The notes: generated by a model from the sequence alone, not told the origin. A DNA stretch of 22,279 nt from CAZLNO01 sp964561005 (GCA_964561005.1 CAZLNO010000068.1:1-22279), one strand, 5' to 3'. Positions 6,040 to 16,264 are shown, counted from the first letter of the stretch. Made by a program: numbers and translations.

Positions 6040-7323
6040 TCACGCGTCGGGCTCGATCTCGAACTGCAACACGGCCAGGGCCTCGTCGTACTTGTCCAGG
6101 ATGTCGGCGCGGTCGCGCCCGCCGATGTAGAGGTCGGCCAGCTCGAAGCTGTAGCTGTCCTGATGCTCCAGCTCGTGCAGGTGCTGGCCCGCCGCCACGT
6201 CCAGCTTCACGCGGGTGGAGGGCTGGCGTTTCTTGAGCCGGGCGAGCTGGGCCTTGCTCGGGACGTGAATGACGCGGCCGGGCCGGTGCTCGCGCAGGAA
6301 GATGTGCGCGGCGACGTTCCACTGCCCCTCGCGGGACATCGGCTTGGGCTTGCGGCCGAGCGCGAGGTCGACCAGCACCGCCATGTGCGGCACGCCGTTC
6401 ACCTTGTAAAAGAGGTCGGCGTGGGACTGCGACAGCCGCGGGTTGATCTCCAGCAGCCAGACCTGGTCGTTGGTCTGGTCGTAGAAGAACTCCACGTTGA
6501 ACGGCGCGTTGTCGTAGCCGATCTGCTTCATCACCGTGCGCGCCACGTCGATCATGCGGTGCTGGATCTCCAGCGGCAGCATCGAGGGATACTCGTAGCG
6601 CAGGAAGGACGAGCTGTCGGCCTCGCGCACGCTGTCCACCACGCCGTAGACCACCACCTGGCCCTCGTGGACATAGCCCTCCAGGGTGCACTGCGCGCCG
6701 GTGACCGGGGATTCGGCGATGAAGCTCTCGCGCATCCGCGCCAGTTCCGCCGGCATGCCATAGTCGACCATGATCTGGCGGAAGGGATCGGTCAGCGTGC
6801 CGGCCTTCTCGCGGCAAATCTGCATGATCTCGCGGAACTGCCGCTCGTCGTGGATGTGATAGGCGAGGTAGGAGCGGAACGACTTGATGGGCTTGATCCA
6901 GAACGGCGGGATCAGCTCCAGCTTGTGAAAGGCGTCGTCGTCGAAGGGGTCGAAGGCGCGGAAGGTCGGGATGTGGTCGGGCACGACCTTCTGCTGTTCC
7001 AGTCGGCTCCAGTACTTGTGCTCGCACTTCAGCACGCTTTCCAGGCCGGGGCCGGGCAACCCGAAGCGCTCGGCCAGGATGGCCGCGATCGTGGTGCCCG
7101 GAAAGTCGAAGAAGCTGCCCACGCCGTCGGGCCCGCCCGGAACGGCCTCCATGCGGCGCGCGGCGGTCCCCACCAGCGCCGCGATGTCGTAGCTCTCGAC
7201 GTTGCGGATCTCGTCGATGTCGAGGGCGGGGTGGAACGCGCAGTCCCCGGCCTGCGGCAGCAGCTCCAGGGTCTCGCGGTTGAAGTCGTCGAGGCCGACG
7301 AGAAAGATGTTCTTCTTCGTCAT
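6040..7323 (-). CDS. ATP-grasp ligase B, paralogue of the gene at 9424-10722
   Basis: This 427-residue protein shows the ATP-grasp fold of carboxylate-amine or carboxylate-thiol ligases, which activate a carboxylate as an acyl-phosphate. A pre-ATP-grasp N-terminal region begins MTKKNIFLVGLDDFN. The substrate/central block has VLKCEHKYWSR (98-107) and AFDPFDDD (123-130). A lysine-containing strand, WIKPIKS, carries Lys144. The metal-binding glutamates and asparagine are Glu278 (FNVEFF), Glu292 and Asn294 (LLEINPR). The usual glycine-rich loop after the lysine is replaced by SFRSYLA, which is unusual. Start ATG has GGAGA at a good distance and matches the start of the paralogue. It lies 34 bases after the hydrolase stop, third in a minus-strand operon. 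The substrate is not identifiable from sequence. Confidence 0.88.
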   Translation of the reverse strand: MTKKNIFLVGLDDFNRETLELLPQAGDCAFHPALDIDEIRNVESYDIAALVGTAARRMEAVPGGPDGVGSFFDFPGTTIAAILAERFGLPGPGLESVLKCEHKYWSRLEQQKVVPDHIPTFRAFDPFDDDAFHKLELIPPFWIKPIKSFRSYLAYHIHDERQFREIMQICREKAGTLTDPFRQIMVDYGMPAELARMRESFIAESPVTGAQCTLEGYVHEGQVVVYGVVDSVREADSSSFLRYEYPSMLPLEIQHRMIDVARTVMKQIGYDNAPFNVEFFYDQTNDQVWLLEINPRLSQSHADLFYKVNGVPHMAVLVDLALGRKPKPMSREGQWNVAAHIFLREHRPGRVIHVPSKAQLARLKKRQPSTRVKLDVAAGQHLHELEHQDSYSFELADLYIGGRDRADILDKYDEALAVLQFEIEPDA

Positions 7324-7357
7324 GGGTCTCCGGTCGGTGCGGCGTGGGGTGGGCCGG

Positions 7358-9382
7358 TCAGACGAGGTCGCGCGGGATCTCGGTGTCCCAGGTGCGGGCG
7401 TAGACGCGGCTGTCGCCCTCGTAGGCGTCCAGCGTGGCGCGGATGCGGAAGTGCGTCTCGTTGGAGGTCAGCAGCGTGCGCGTGATCGTGTGCACGCGCC
7501 AGTCGCCGCGCTGGAAGCTGCGCCGCCATTCGCACCAGCCGCGCAGCGAGTCGTAGTCGGAATCGTTGTAGGTGTAGCGCTCGGTGACCTGGTTGGCGAT
7601 GGTCAGGTCGATGTCGTCCAGGCGATAGGCGCCCTCGTCGTTCAGCACTTCCAGGCTGTTCACGTCGTTGGCCAGGTCGCGGATGACCGTCCAGTGCTGG
7701 CGCGTCGGCGCGACCAGCGTCTTGTTGATCGGCGGCGCCCCCTCCGGCTCGTCGAACGGGCGCAGCGTGGCGTCGTCTTCCGGACGCGGCGGGCGCACCG
7801 GCAGGGTCAGCCGGCTCTCGCCCATGTAGAGGGCCAGCTTCACCGGCCTGGGCGACGGCCAGGCCACCGGCCAGTAGACCGTCGAGACCGACAGCCGGAT
7901 GGAGTGGCCGGCCGGGAAGTGCTGGGCGATGTGCTTGAGCTTCACGGTGACGCGGTAGCGCTTGCCGGGCTCCAGCGGCTCGGGGTACTCGTCGCTGTCG
8001 CGGTGCGTGAGGTTGAGCAGGCCGTAGGACACGCGCGTCGACCTGTCGTCCGGCGCCACGTCGATCAGCCGCACCGCCACCATGGCGACCGGCTGGTCGG
8101 CCGCCAGGTCCAGCGTGACCGTCGGCTGGCCGCAGATCTCGATCGGCTCGCTCAGCCGGCCGGTCTCGAAGACGAGCGCGCCGCCGTCCTCGTCGCGCTG
8201 GTCGTGCGGCAGGTCCGGCGGCGCGTTGTAGGAGCACCACTTGCCGGCATAGAGCCCGACGAACAGCGGCGACTGGATGTCCATATCGCGCGCCTCGACC
8301 TCCTGCGACTCCGGCACGAGGTCGTGGCCGTAGGTCAGCTTGAAGCTCGTCGGCTCGATGTTCGGCGAGGGCCAGGTCGGCTCGGCCACCCAGCGGCCCG
8401 GGCGGATGTCGTAGCGCGTGCTGGGCGGCACGCTGTCCTGCATCCACACCCGCAGCATGGGCTCGTCCATGATGCCGGTGTCGATGCCTTTCAGGCAGTG
8501 GTCCCACCAGCGCAGGCACTCCTGCAGGAAGCCGATGGCGGGACCGGGGACGCCCAGGTGCGGGTACTTGTGCGCCCAGGGGCCGACGAGACCCTTGCGC
8601 GGCACCTCCAGTCCCTTGAGCAGGCGGAAGACGGCGTTGCAATAGCCGTCGGCCCAGCCGCTCACCGCGTAGACCGGGCACTTGATCGCCGAGAAGTCCT
8701 CGCAGACCGAGCCGTGCTTCCAGTAGGCGTCGCGGCGCTGGTGTTGCAGCCACTTTTCCAGCCACAGGCCGCTGCCCTCCAGGCGCTCCATCCACATCTC
8801 GCGCCAGCGCTCCCCGACCAGGGCCGGGTCGGGCGGGCAGGCGTTGTGGTCGAACATCGTCGACGCCCAGGACAGATTGTCGCCCAGCAGGCAGCCGCCC
8901 ATGTGGTGCACGTCGTCGGCATAGCGGTCGTCGGTGGAGCACAGCGTGATGACGGCCTTCAGCTCCGGCGGCTGCAGGGCGGCGATCTGCAGCCCGTTGA
9001 AGCCGCCCCAGGAGATGCCGATCATGCCGACGTCGCCGGTGCACCAGGGCTGCGCCGCCAGCCAGCGCAGCACCTCGACGCCGTCCTCCAGCTCCCGCGG
9101 CAGGTACTCGTCGATCAGCACCCCGTCGCTCTCGCCGCTGCCGCGCAGGTCCACGCGCACGCCGGCATAGCCGTGGCCGGCGAAGTACGCGTGCGACTGC
9201 ACGTCGCGCTCGGCCGTGAGGTCGCGCTTGCGGTAGGGGATGTACTCCAAGATCGCCGGGACGGGACTGGTCTCCGACCCCTTCGGCCGCCAGATCCGCG
9301 CGCCCAGGCGGCAGCCGTCGCTCAGCGGAATCCAGGTCTCCTCGTGGACGACCTCATGGGGAAATTCGGTCACGATGCGCAT
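7358..9382 (-). CDS. CocE/NonD-family serine hydrolase (X-Pro dipeptidyl-peptidase-like)
   Basis: This 674-residue enzyme belongs to the alpha/beta hydrolases related to cocaine esterase and X-Pro dipeptidyl-peptidase, which cleave esters or amides. The N-terminal hydrolase domain has Tyr50 in YIPYRKR (oxyanion-hole position), the nucleophile elbow GISWGG (Ser124), the acid in SGWADGY (Asp245) and the histidine in GPWAHK (His271). A helical cap lies between elbow and acid. The C-terminal half, from about 330, is the jelly-roll beta domain typical of the family (FETGRLSEPIEICGQPTVTL; FPAGHSIRLSVS). The ATG at 9382 is chosen because the family sequence begins there. The same frame stays open far upstream but reads as out-of-frame ligase sequence. 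The Shine-Dalgarno AAAGGA lies about 12 bases away, rather far. No signal peptide. Flanked by two ATP-grasp ligases at 41 and 34 bases. Confidence 0.92.
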   Translation of the reverse strand: MRIVTEFPHEVVHEETWIPLSDGCRLGARIWRPKGSETSPVPAILEYIPYRKRDLTAERDVQSHAYFAGHGYAGVRVDLRGSGESDGVLIDEYLPRELEDGVEVLRWLAAQPWCTGDVGMIGISWGGFNGLQIAALQPPELKAVITLCSTDDRYADDVHHMGGCLLGDNLSWASTMFDHNACPPDPALVGERWREMWMERLEGSGLWLEKWLQHQRRDAYWKHGSVCEDFSAIKCPVYAVSGWADGYCNAVFRLLKGLEVPRKGLVGPWAHKYPHLGVPGPAIGFLQECLRWWDHCLKGIDTGIMDEPMLRVWMQDSVPPSTRYDIRPGRWVAEPTWPSPNIEPTSFKLTYGHDLVPESQEVEARDMDIQSPLFVGLYAGKWCSYNAPPDLPHDQRDEDGGALVFETGRLSEPIEICGQPTVTLDLAADQPVAMVAVRLIDVAPDDRSTRVSYGLLNLTHRDSDEYPEPLEPGKRYRVTVKLKHIAQHFPAGHSIRLSVSTVYWPVAWPSPRPVKLALYMGESRLTLPVRPPRPEDDATLRPFDEPEGAPPINKTLVAPTRQHWTVIRDLANDVNSLEVLNDEGAYRLDDIDLTIANQVTERYTYNDSDYDSLRGWCEWRRSFQRGDWRVHTITRTLLTSNETHFRIRATLDAYEGDSRVYARTWDTEIPRDLV

Positions 9383-9423
9383 GGCGGTCAGGTATCCTTT
9401 CGACGCGGCCCGAAGCCGGGGCG

Positions 9424-10722
9424 TCATTCCTCGATGTCGGTGAATTCGAAGTCCAAGGCGCGCAATATCTGGTTGTACTGACGCAGCAGTGTGGACTGAT
9501 TCGTCGCGCCCATCCAGACATAGGCCAGGGCAAAGCTGTAGCTGTCCTGCTCCGGAAGTTCGGACAGCCGCTGGCCTTCGCGGACCTGCGGCGCCACCAC
9601 GGTGCCGGGATAGCGGCGCTGCACCGCCTCGATCTGCTCGGCCGTCGGGACGCGGGCGAGCGTGGCGTCCTTGAAGAACACGCGGTGGAAGAACTTGGCC
9701 GCCAGGGGATAGGCGCCCTCGCGGTGGGGCATGTCGGGCTTGCGGCCCAGGGCGACGTCGATCGTCACCTGATGGTGGCTCACGCCGTCCACCTTCTCGA
9801 AGAGGTCGCAGTGCGATTGCGAGATGCGGGTGTTGATCTCCAGCAGCCAGACATGGTCGCGCGGCTCGTCCCAGAAGAACTCGATGTTGAACGCCGAATG
9901 GTCGAAGCCCGTGTGCGCCATGACTTTCTTCGAGAGTTCGTTCATCTTCCGCCGAACCCTGGCCGGCAGCCTCGACGGGTACTGGTAGCGGAAGAAGCTG
10001 AGCACCTGGGGATAGCGGATCGAGTCGACGATTCCGTAGGGCACCACCTCGCCGCCGTGCACGTAGCCCTCGACGGTGCACTGGTGGCCGCCGATGATCT
10101 CCTCCGCCATGCAATAGCCGCCGTCGACGGCCCTGATCCCGTCGGGCAGGTCGGCTTGTTCCAGCACGAAGTTGAAGGGCTCGGAGATCAGGCCGATGTC
10201 CGCGCGCAGTTTTTCCGTGGCGTGCGCGAAGTCCTCCGGGCTGTCGATCTTGAACCCCAGACGCGAGCCCGAGGACTTGATCGGCTTCACGAAGAAGGGA
10301 AAGCCCAGGCCGGCCTCGCCGATCGTCCGCAGGGCGTCGTCGTCGAAGGGATCGAAGGCGGTGAAGCGGGGAATGTGCTCGGGGATCACTTCTTGCTGGA
10401 CAACCCGGCTCCAGTACTTGTGCTCGCACTTCAGCAGGCTCTCCAGCGAGGGCGAGCGCGTGCCGAAGCGCCGGCACAGGATGGGCAGCATCGTGGATAC
10501 CGGGAAATCCATGTAGCCGGCGATCGCGTCCACCGCCCCGTCGAAGGCGCGGATCTGCTGTTCCGCCCGGCCCAGCATGTCCGGGATGGGGAAGACCTCG
10601 GTCTCGTTCAACTCCGCAGGGTCGAGAACGCCGTGGTAGGCGTTGTCGCCGGCGCCCCTGATGTGCCGCAGCTTTTCCAGGTTGAAGTCGTCGAGGCCGA
10701 TCAGGAAGACATTCTGGGTCAC
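9424..10722 (-). CDS. ATP-grasp ligase A, first gene of the ligase-hydrolase operon
   Basis: This 432-residue protein is a paralogue of ligase B, sharing LDDFN, LKCEHKYWSR, AFDPFDDD, KPIKS, EGYVH, VDS, LLEIN-R-SQSH-DLF, ALGRKP and EQDSYSF in the same order. It keeps canonical ATP-grasp features: Lys146 in FVKPIKS followed by the glycine-containing loop SSGSRLG, then Glu281 (FNIEFF), Glu295 and Asn297 (LLEINTR) for metal and ATP. The frame is open up to 10806, but the GTG at 10722 is preferred. GGAGG lies 5 bases upstream, and the resulting N-terminus MTQNVFLIGLDDFN aligns with MTKKNIFLVGLDDFN of the paralogue. The gene stands first in the operon, divergent from the chemotaxis receptor. The acceptor and carboxylate substrates are unknown. 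Confidence 0.9.
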   Translation of the reverse strand: MTQNVFLIGLDDFNLEKLRHIRGAGDNAYHGVLDPAELNETEVFPIPDMLGRAEQQIRAFDGAVDAIAGYMDFPVSTMLPILCRRFGTRSPSLESLLKCEHKYWSRVVQQEVIPEHIPRFTAFDPFDDDALRTIGEAGLGFPFFVKPIKSSGSRLGFKIDSPEDFAHATEKLRADIGLISEPFNFVLEQADLPDGIRAVDGGYCMAEEIIGGHQCTVEGYVHGGEVVPYGIVDSIRYPQVLSFFRYQYPSRLPARVRRKMNELSKKVMAHTGFDHSAFNIEFFWDEPRDHVWLLEINTRISQSHCDLFEKVDGVSHHQVTIDVALGRKPDMPHREGAYPLAAKFFHRVFFKDATLARVPTAEQIEAVQRRYPGTVVAPQVREGQRLSELPEQDSYSFALAYVWMGATNQSTLLRQYNQILRALDFEFTDIEE

Positions 10723-11104
10723 GGAGGCCTCCAGCCACGCCTCGGCCGGAGTCGCGACGCGCGACGACCAGGGCGACCGTTCAGTGTTCGTCCACCGGCT
10801 TACCACCCAGACGGCGCACGCGGAAGGCCCGTTTTCGCGCGGGCGTCATGCGTGGGCCGCCGGTGGCTGTCCGGCGCCGCGCGGCCGGGCCTGGGCCGGA
10901 AAGGAACACGTCGCGGCAGACATTGTTGCGCTGCGATACTCTCGATGGGCGAATATTGATCTCGAAGTCACAATTCCCGGCCTATCCCTATAAATCATTA
11001 AGACTTTCTTTATTGTCCCTGGGGAACGCTTCGAGCGTCATCCGACCAAAAACGACTTCCCGCGTGTGCGCCGAGTGGTCGACGGAGGAAGGGGGAGAGG
11101 ATAC
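10723..11104. promoter_or_regulatory. Divergent 382-bp intergenic region between ligase A and the chemoreceptor
   Basis: No convincing coding frame is present here. The ligase-proximal part (10723-10920) is GC-rich. The part from about 10925 to 11020 is clearly AT-richer than anything nearby and should hold the promoters for both directions. It contains TATAAA at 10989-10994, a CtrA-box-like TTAA-N7-TTTA at 10998-11012, and a small palindrome ACGCT-TCG-AGCGT at 11026-11038. No pair of -35/-10 hexamers with standard spacing stands out. The Shine-Dalgarno of ligase A is at 10728-10732 (minus strand) and that of the chemoreceptor within 11084-11100. Confidence 0.55.
10998..11012 (+). promoter_or_regulatory. 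CtrA-box-like site upstream of the chemoreceptor
   Basis: TTAA at 10998-11001 and TTTA at 11009-11012 with a 7-base spacer match the alphaproteobacterial CtrA full site (TTAA-N7-TTAA) with one mismatch. Chemotaxis genes are frequent CtrA targets in this class. The site is about 95 bases before the receptor start. One mismatch in an AT-rich stretch makes chance occurrence possible. Confidence 0.3.
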
Positions 11105-13252
11105 ATGCGCCTCCGGCACATCCGGATTCGCCTGCGCCTGCCGTTGCTGGCCGGGGTTCTGGTCCTTCTGGCGGTCGCGTCGGTCGCCTTTCTTTCCTAT
11201 CAGCAGGCCCGGTCCAGCCTGGTCGCGGAGAACGGCGCGCGCCTGCGGGCCCTCGCCGCCGCAAAGACACAGCGCCTGGCCGACTATCTGCGCACGCTGC
11301 GCCAGGACCTGGCGATCCAGGCGGGCAACAAGCTGGTGAAGAAGGCGCTGCAGGAACTGGCCATCGGACGCACGGCGCTGGGCGATCAGGCGACGGCCAA
11401 GCTGCAGAAGGCCTACATCGAGAACAACCCGCACCCGCCCGAGGCGCGCGACGAGCTGAAGGCGCCGGGCGACGGCTCGATCTACAGCCGCTTCCACGTG
11501 CAGCACCATCCCTGGTTCCGCGACCTGCGGCGGGAGCGCGGCTACGGCGACATCTACCTGCTCGATCCGGCCGGCAACCTGGTCTACACCGTGGCGAAAA
11601 TGCCCGACTTCGCCACCAACGTCCTGGACGGCGCGTGGCGGGACAGCGGCCTCGCCCAGGCCTTCCGCGCCGCCATCGAGGCTGAGGACCCGGCGCGCGC
11701 GCACTTCGTGGACTTCGCCGGCTATGGCCCGCTGGACGGCGCGCCGGCCGGCTTTCTCGCCACGCCGGTGGTGGACAAGGGCACGACCCTGGGCGTGCTG
11801 GCCTTCCGCATGCCGGCCGGCGAGATCAACCGCCTCATGCAGCAGACGGAGGGCATGGGGCGCACCGGCGAGACCTACCTCGTGGGCGCGGACGGCCTGC
11901 TGCGCACCCCGTCGCGCTTCCAGGGGGCCGACTCGATCCTGCGCACGAAGATCGCCTCGGCCGGCTTCCAGGCCGCGATGGCGGGCGAGAGCGGGCTGAA
12001 GGAGATCGTCAACTACCTGGGCCGGCCGACGGTCTCGGCCCATGCGCCGCTCGATTTCCTGGGCGTGCGCTGGGCGGTGATCGCCGAGGTGAGCGCCGCC
12101 GAGGCCCTGGCGCCCGCCGAGAAGCTGCTGGGTCGCGTGGCGCTGATCGCGGTGGCCCTGGTCGTGGTCTTCGTCGGGCTGTCGGTGGTGGTTTCCCGCG
12201 GGATCGCCGGCCCGATCGGCCGCATCACCACCGCCATGCAGCGCCTGGCCGAGGGCGATGGCGAGGTCGAGGTGCCGGACGCCGACCAGCGCGACGAGGT
12301 CGGCGAGATGGCGCGCGCGCTCGTCACCTTCCGCGAGGGGCTGGCGGAGAAGCAGCGCCTGGAGCAGGCCCAGAAGGAGGCCGAGGCGCGGGAGGCCGAG
12401 CGCCGGCGCGAGGCCATGCAGTCGCTGGCGGCCGAGTTCGACAGCCGCATCGGCGAGATCGCGCAGGCGGTCCAGGGCGCGGCGGCGCGCATGCGCGAGA
12501 TGGCCGGCCAGCTCGCGGCGGCGGTGGAGGAGACCAGCGCCCAGACCGGCTCGGCCTCGGCGGCCGCCCAGCAGACCGACACCAACGTGCAGTCCGCGGC
12601 CTCGGCCGTGGAAGAGCTGGCCAACGCCATCCAGGAGATCGCGCGCAACGTCGAGCGCACCTCGGAAGCGGCGCGCGCCTGCAGCGGCGCCGCCGAGCGG
12701 TCGCAGCGCCAGCTCGACGGGCTGCAATCGGCGATCGGCGAGATCGACGGCGTGATCGAGGCCATCAACGACGTGGCGGAGCAGACCAATCTGCTGGCGC
12801 TGAACGCCACCATCGAGGCGGCGCGCGCCGGCGAGGCCGGCAAGGGCTTCGCCGTGGTCGCCGGGGAGGTCAAGTCGCTGGCGCGCCAGACGCACGACAT
12901 GACCGACGAGATCCGGGGCAAGGTCGAGGGCGTGAAGGAAAGCGCCGGCGCCGCCATCGCGGCGATCAACGATATCCTGGATCAGATCGCCAACGTCGAC
13001 GCCAAGGCCACCAGCGTCGCCGGCTCGGTCGAGCAGCAGTCGGCGGCGACGCGCGAGATCAGCCGCAACGTGCACGACGCGGCCAGCGGCACGAGCGAGG
13101 TCTCGCGCAGCATCCGGGGCATCGAGGACGCCGCGCGCCACGGCGCGGAATCGACGGCCACCGTCAAGACCGCCGCGGACGATCTGGCGGCCCAGGCCGA
13201 CGGCCTGAAGCAGGCGGTCGACGGCTTCCTCGCCCAGATCCGGGCCGGATGA
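11105..13252 (+). CDS. Methyl-accepting chemotaxis protein
   Basis: This 715-residue transmembrane chemoreceptor signals to the CheA-CheW array. A transmembrane helix at about 13-32 leads into a large periplasmic sensor domain (about 33-340) that looks like a double-Cache fold, with PWFRDLRRERGYGDIYLLD and GETYLVGADGLLRTPSRF. The second transmembrane helix is at about 343-365, followed by a HAMP domain (366-418), a Glu/Ala/Arg-rich coiled coil, and the kinase-control region from about 470. The signature hairpin tip (554-593) includes DVAEQTNLLALNATIEAARA and GKGFAVVAGEVKSLA. The C-terminus lacks the aromatic pentapeptide that tethers CheR/CheB in some receptors. ATG at 11105 is preferred over a GTG at 11066, since a purine-rich Shine-Dalgarno (GGAGGAAGGGGGAGAGG) lies just before it and the N-terminus then fits a signal-anchor. 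The ligand is unknown. Confidence 0.95.
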   Translation: MRLRHIRIRLRLPLLAGVLVLLAVASVAFLSYQQARSSLVAENGARLRALAAAKTQRLADYLRTLRQDLAIQAGNKLVKKALQELAIGRTALGDQATAKLQKAYIENNPHPPEARDELKAPGDGSIYSRFHVQHHPWFRDLRRERGYGDIYLLDPAGNLVYTVAKMPDFATNVLDGAWRDSGLAQAFRAAIEAEDPARAHFVDFAGYGPLDGAPAGFLATPVVDKGTTLGVLAFRMPAGEINRLMQQTEGMGRTGETYLVGADGLLRTPSRFQGADSILRTKIASAGFQAAMAGESGLKEIVNYLGRPTVSAHAPLDFLGVRWAVIAEVSAAEALAPAEKLLGRVALIAVALVVVFVGLSVVVSRGIAGPIGRITTAMQRLAEGDGEVEVPDADQRDEVGEMARALVTFREGLAEKQRLEQAQKEAEAREAERRREAMQSLAAEFDSRIGEIAQAVQGAAARMREMAGQLAAAVEETSAQTGSASAAAQQTDTNVQSAASAVEELANAIQEIARNVERTSEAARACSGAAERSQRQLDGLQSAIGEIDGVIEAINDVAEQTNLLALNATIEAARAGEAGKGFAVVAGEVKSLARQTHDMTDEIRGKVEGVKESAGAAIAAINDILDQIANVDAKATSVAGSVEQQSAATREISRNVHDAASGTSEVSRSIRGIEDAARHGAESTATVKTAADDLAAQADGLKQAVDGFLAQIRAG

Positions 13253-13290
13253 CCCGCGTCGATCCGGGTAGCCGCCCCGTTCGCCGATCG

Positions 13291-13319
13291 TTGTTCCGAT
13301 TCCACGTGTTTTCGGTTAT
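13291..13319 (+). promoter_or_regulatory. Weak candidate promoter for the PAS-GAF gene
   Basis: TTGTTC at 13291-13296 and GGTTAT at 13314-13319 are 17 bases apart, in the only AT-leaning stretch of the gap between the chemoreceptor and the PAS-GAF gene. The -10 match is poor. The gene may instead be read from the chemoreceptor promoter. Confidence 0.2.
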
Positions 13320-13362
13320 CCTGAAGCGGTGGTGGGCTTGGCAATGATTGAGGAGATGGCGC

Positions 13363-14268
13363 ATGGCACGCGCCAGGGGCGGCTACTCCCCAGACATCCT
13401 TGCCAAGCGGACCTTCGTGCGCACCTTCTTCTCGGACATGCCGGATGCCGTGATCTTCGCCGATCGGGACCGGCGTATCCTGGCGCTGAACCCCGCGGCC
13501 CTCGCGATGTTCGGCTACGACCCGGCGGAACTGATCGGCCAGCGCACGGCGATGCTTTATGCCGACCGGCGCGATTACGAGCTGGCCGGGGCGCAGCACT
13601 ACAACCCCGACGCGCCACGCCGGCAGGCGGAATATATCCAGCGTTACCGCCGCCGCGACGGGGAGGTCTTCGCGGCGGAGACCACGGGCGCCGTGGTCCG
13701 GGGGGACGACGGCGAGACGGTCGGCTTTCTCGGTATTATCCGGGAGGTCTGGTCGACGCACGACCTGCATCAGATCCTGGCCGAGCTGGCGGCGATCACC
13801 GCCGAGCCGGCGCGCCGCGTTGACGACAGCGTCCCGGCGATCCTCGCGCTGGGCACCCGGCACCTGCAGCAGCCCTATGGCGTCGTCGAGCGGGTGGCCG
13901 GGGGCAGCTACACCATCGCCTACGCCGTGGGGCCGCACGGCAGGATCGCGTCCGCCGGCAGCTATCCCCTGGAGGGCAGTTTCTGTGCGCGCACGCTGGC
14001 CAGCGGCGGCCCCGTCGCCTTCCACGAGGCGCCGGCGGGTCAGGCGCCGGAACAGGCGGGCTACACCAGCCTGCGGCCGGAAAGCTATATCGGCGCGCCG
14101 CTGGTCGTGGATGGCGAGACCTGCGGCACGATCCACTATTCCGGTCCCGACGTGCGCCATCCCTTCACCGAGATGGACCTGGCGCTGATCCGGCTGCTGG
14201 CCCTTGCGGTCGCCAACGAGCTGTCGCGGGCGCGCCTGAACGAGACCGAGCCGAGCGGGCAGGGATAG
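13363..14268 (+). CDS. Stand-alone PAS-GAF sensor protein without an output domain
   Basis: This 301-residue soluble protein has a PAS domain at about 20-128 (FFSDMPDAVIFADRDRRILA, NPAALAMFGYDPAELIGQ, RRRDGEVFAAETTGAVV, GFLGIIREV) and a GAF domain at about 135-288 (SFCARTLASGGPVAFHEA, YIGAPLVVDGETCGTIHY, FTEMDLALIRLLALAVANEL). No histidine kinase, GGDEF, EAL, helix-turn-helix or phosphatase domain follows, since the protein ends 13 residues after the GAF domain. ATG at 13363 is chosen because GAGGAG (13350-13355) lies exactly 7 bases upstream. An in-frame TTG at 13348 would add five residues and overlap that Shine-Dalgarno. The GAF domain has Cys208 and Cys254, which could matter for a cofactor or redox role but are not proof of one. 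It probably passes a signal by protein contact, perhaps to the adjacent receptor array. Confidence 0.85.
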   Translation: MARARGGYSPDILAKRTFVRTFFSDMPDAVIFADRDRRILALNPAALAMFGYDPAELIGQRTAMLYADRRDYELAGAQHYNPDAPRRQAEYIQRYRRRDGEVFAAETTGAVVRGDDGETVGFLGIIREVWSTHDLHQILAELAAITAEPARRVDDSVPAILALGTRHLQQPYGVVERVAGGSYTIAYAVGPHGRIASAGSYPLEGSFCARTLASGGPVAFHEAPAGQAPEQAGYTSLRPESYIGAPLVVDGETCGTIHYSGPDVRHPFTEMDLALIRLLALAVANELSRARLNETEPSGQG

Positions 14269-14373
14269 CTCGCCGGCGTGCCGGACCCCCGCCACTCTCC
14301 CGCACGAGCTCGTGTTCGCCGATTTGGGCGTCCGCCGCACCGTCCCCAGGCCGTGGTTTCGTGGCGGCGGGCG

Positions 14374-14382
14374 TGCTAGGCT
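14374..14382 (+). promoter_or_regulatory. Candidate extended -10 of the lipid A operon
   Basis: TGCTAGGCT at 14374-14382 resembles the extended -10 element (TGn followed by TAnnnT) often seen in alphaproteobacterial promoters. It lies about 40 bases before the msbA-like start. No good -35 is visible 17 bases upstream (TGGTTT at 14354-14359). Confidence 0.35.
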
Positions 14383-14421
14383 CCGCGCGCTTCGGTCCAC
14401 CGGCGCGGCGCGACAGGTCCC

Positions 14422-16254
<1,833 letters not shown>

Positions 16255-16264
16255 GGCCGCCGCC

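Noticed and set aside
7358..10738. A continuous 1126-codon minus-strand frame that could suggest a giant ligase-hydrolase fusion
   Set aside because: Upstream of the ATG at 9382 the frame reads as out-of-frame ligase A sequence, rich in Arg, Gly and Pro. Ligase A is encoded in a different frame with clear motifs.
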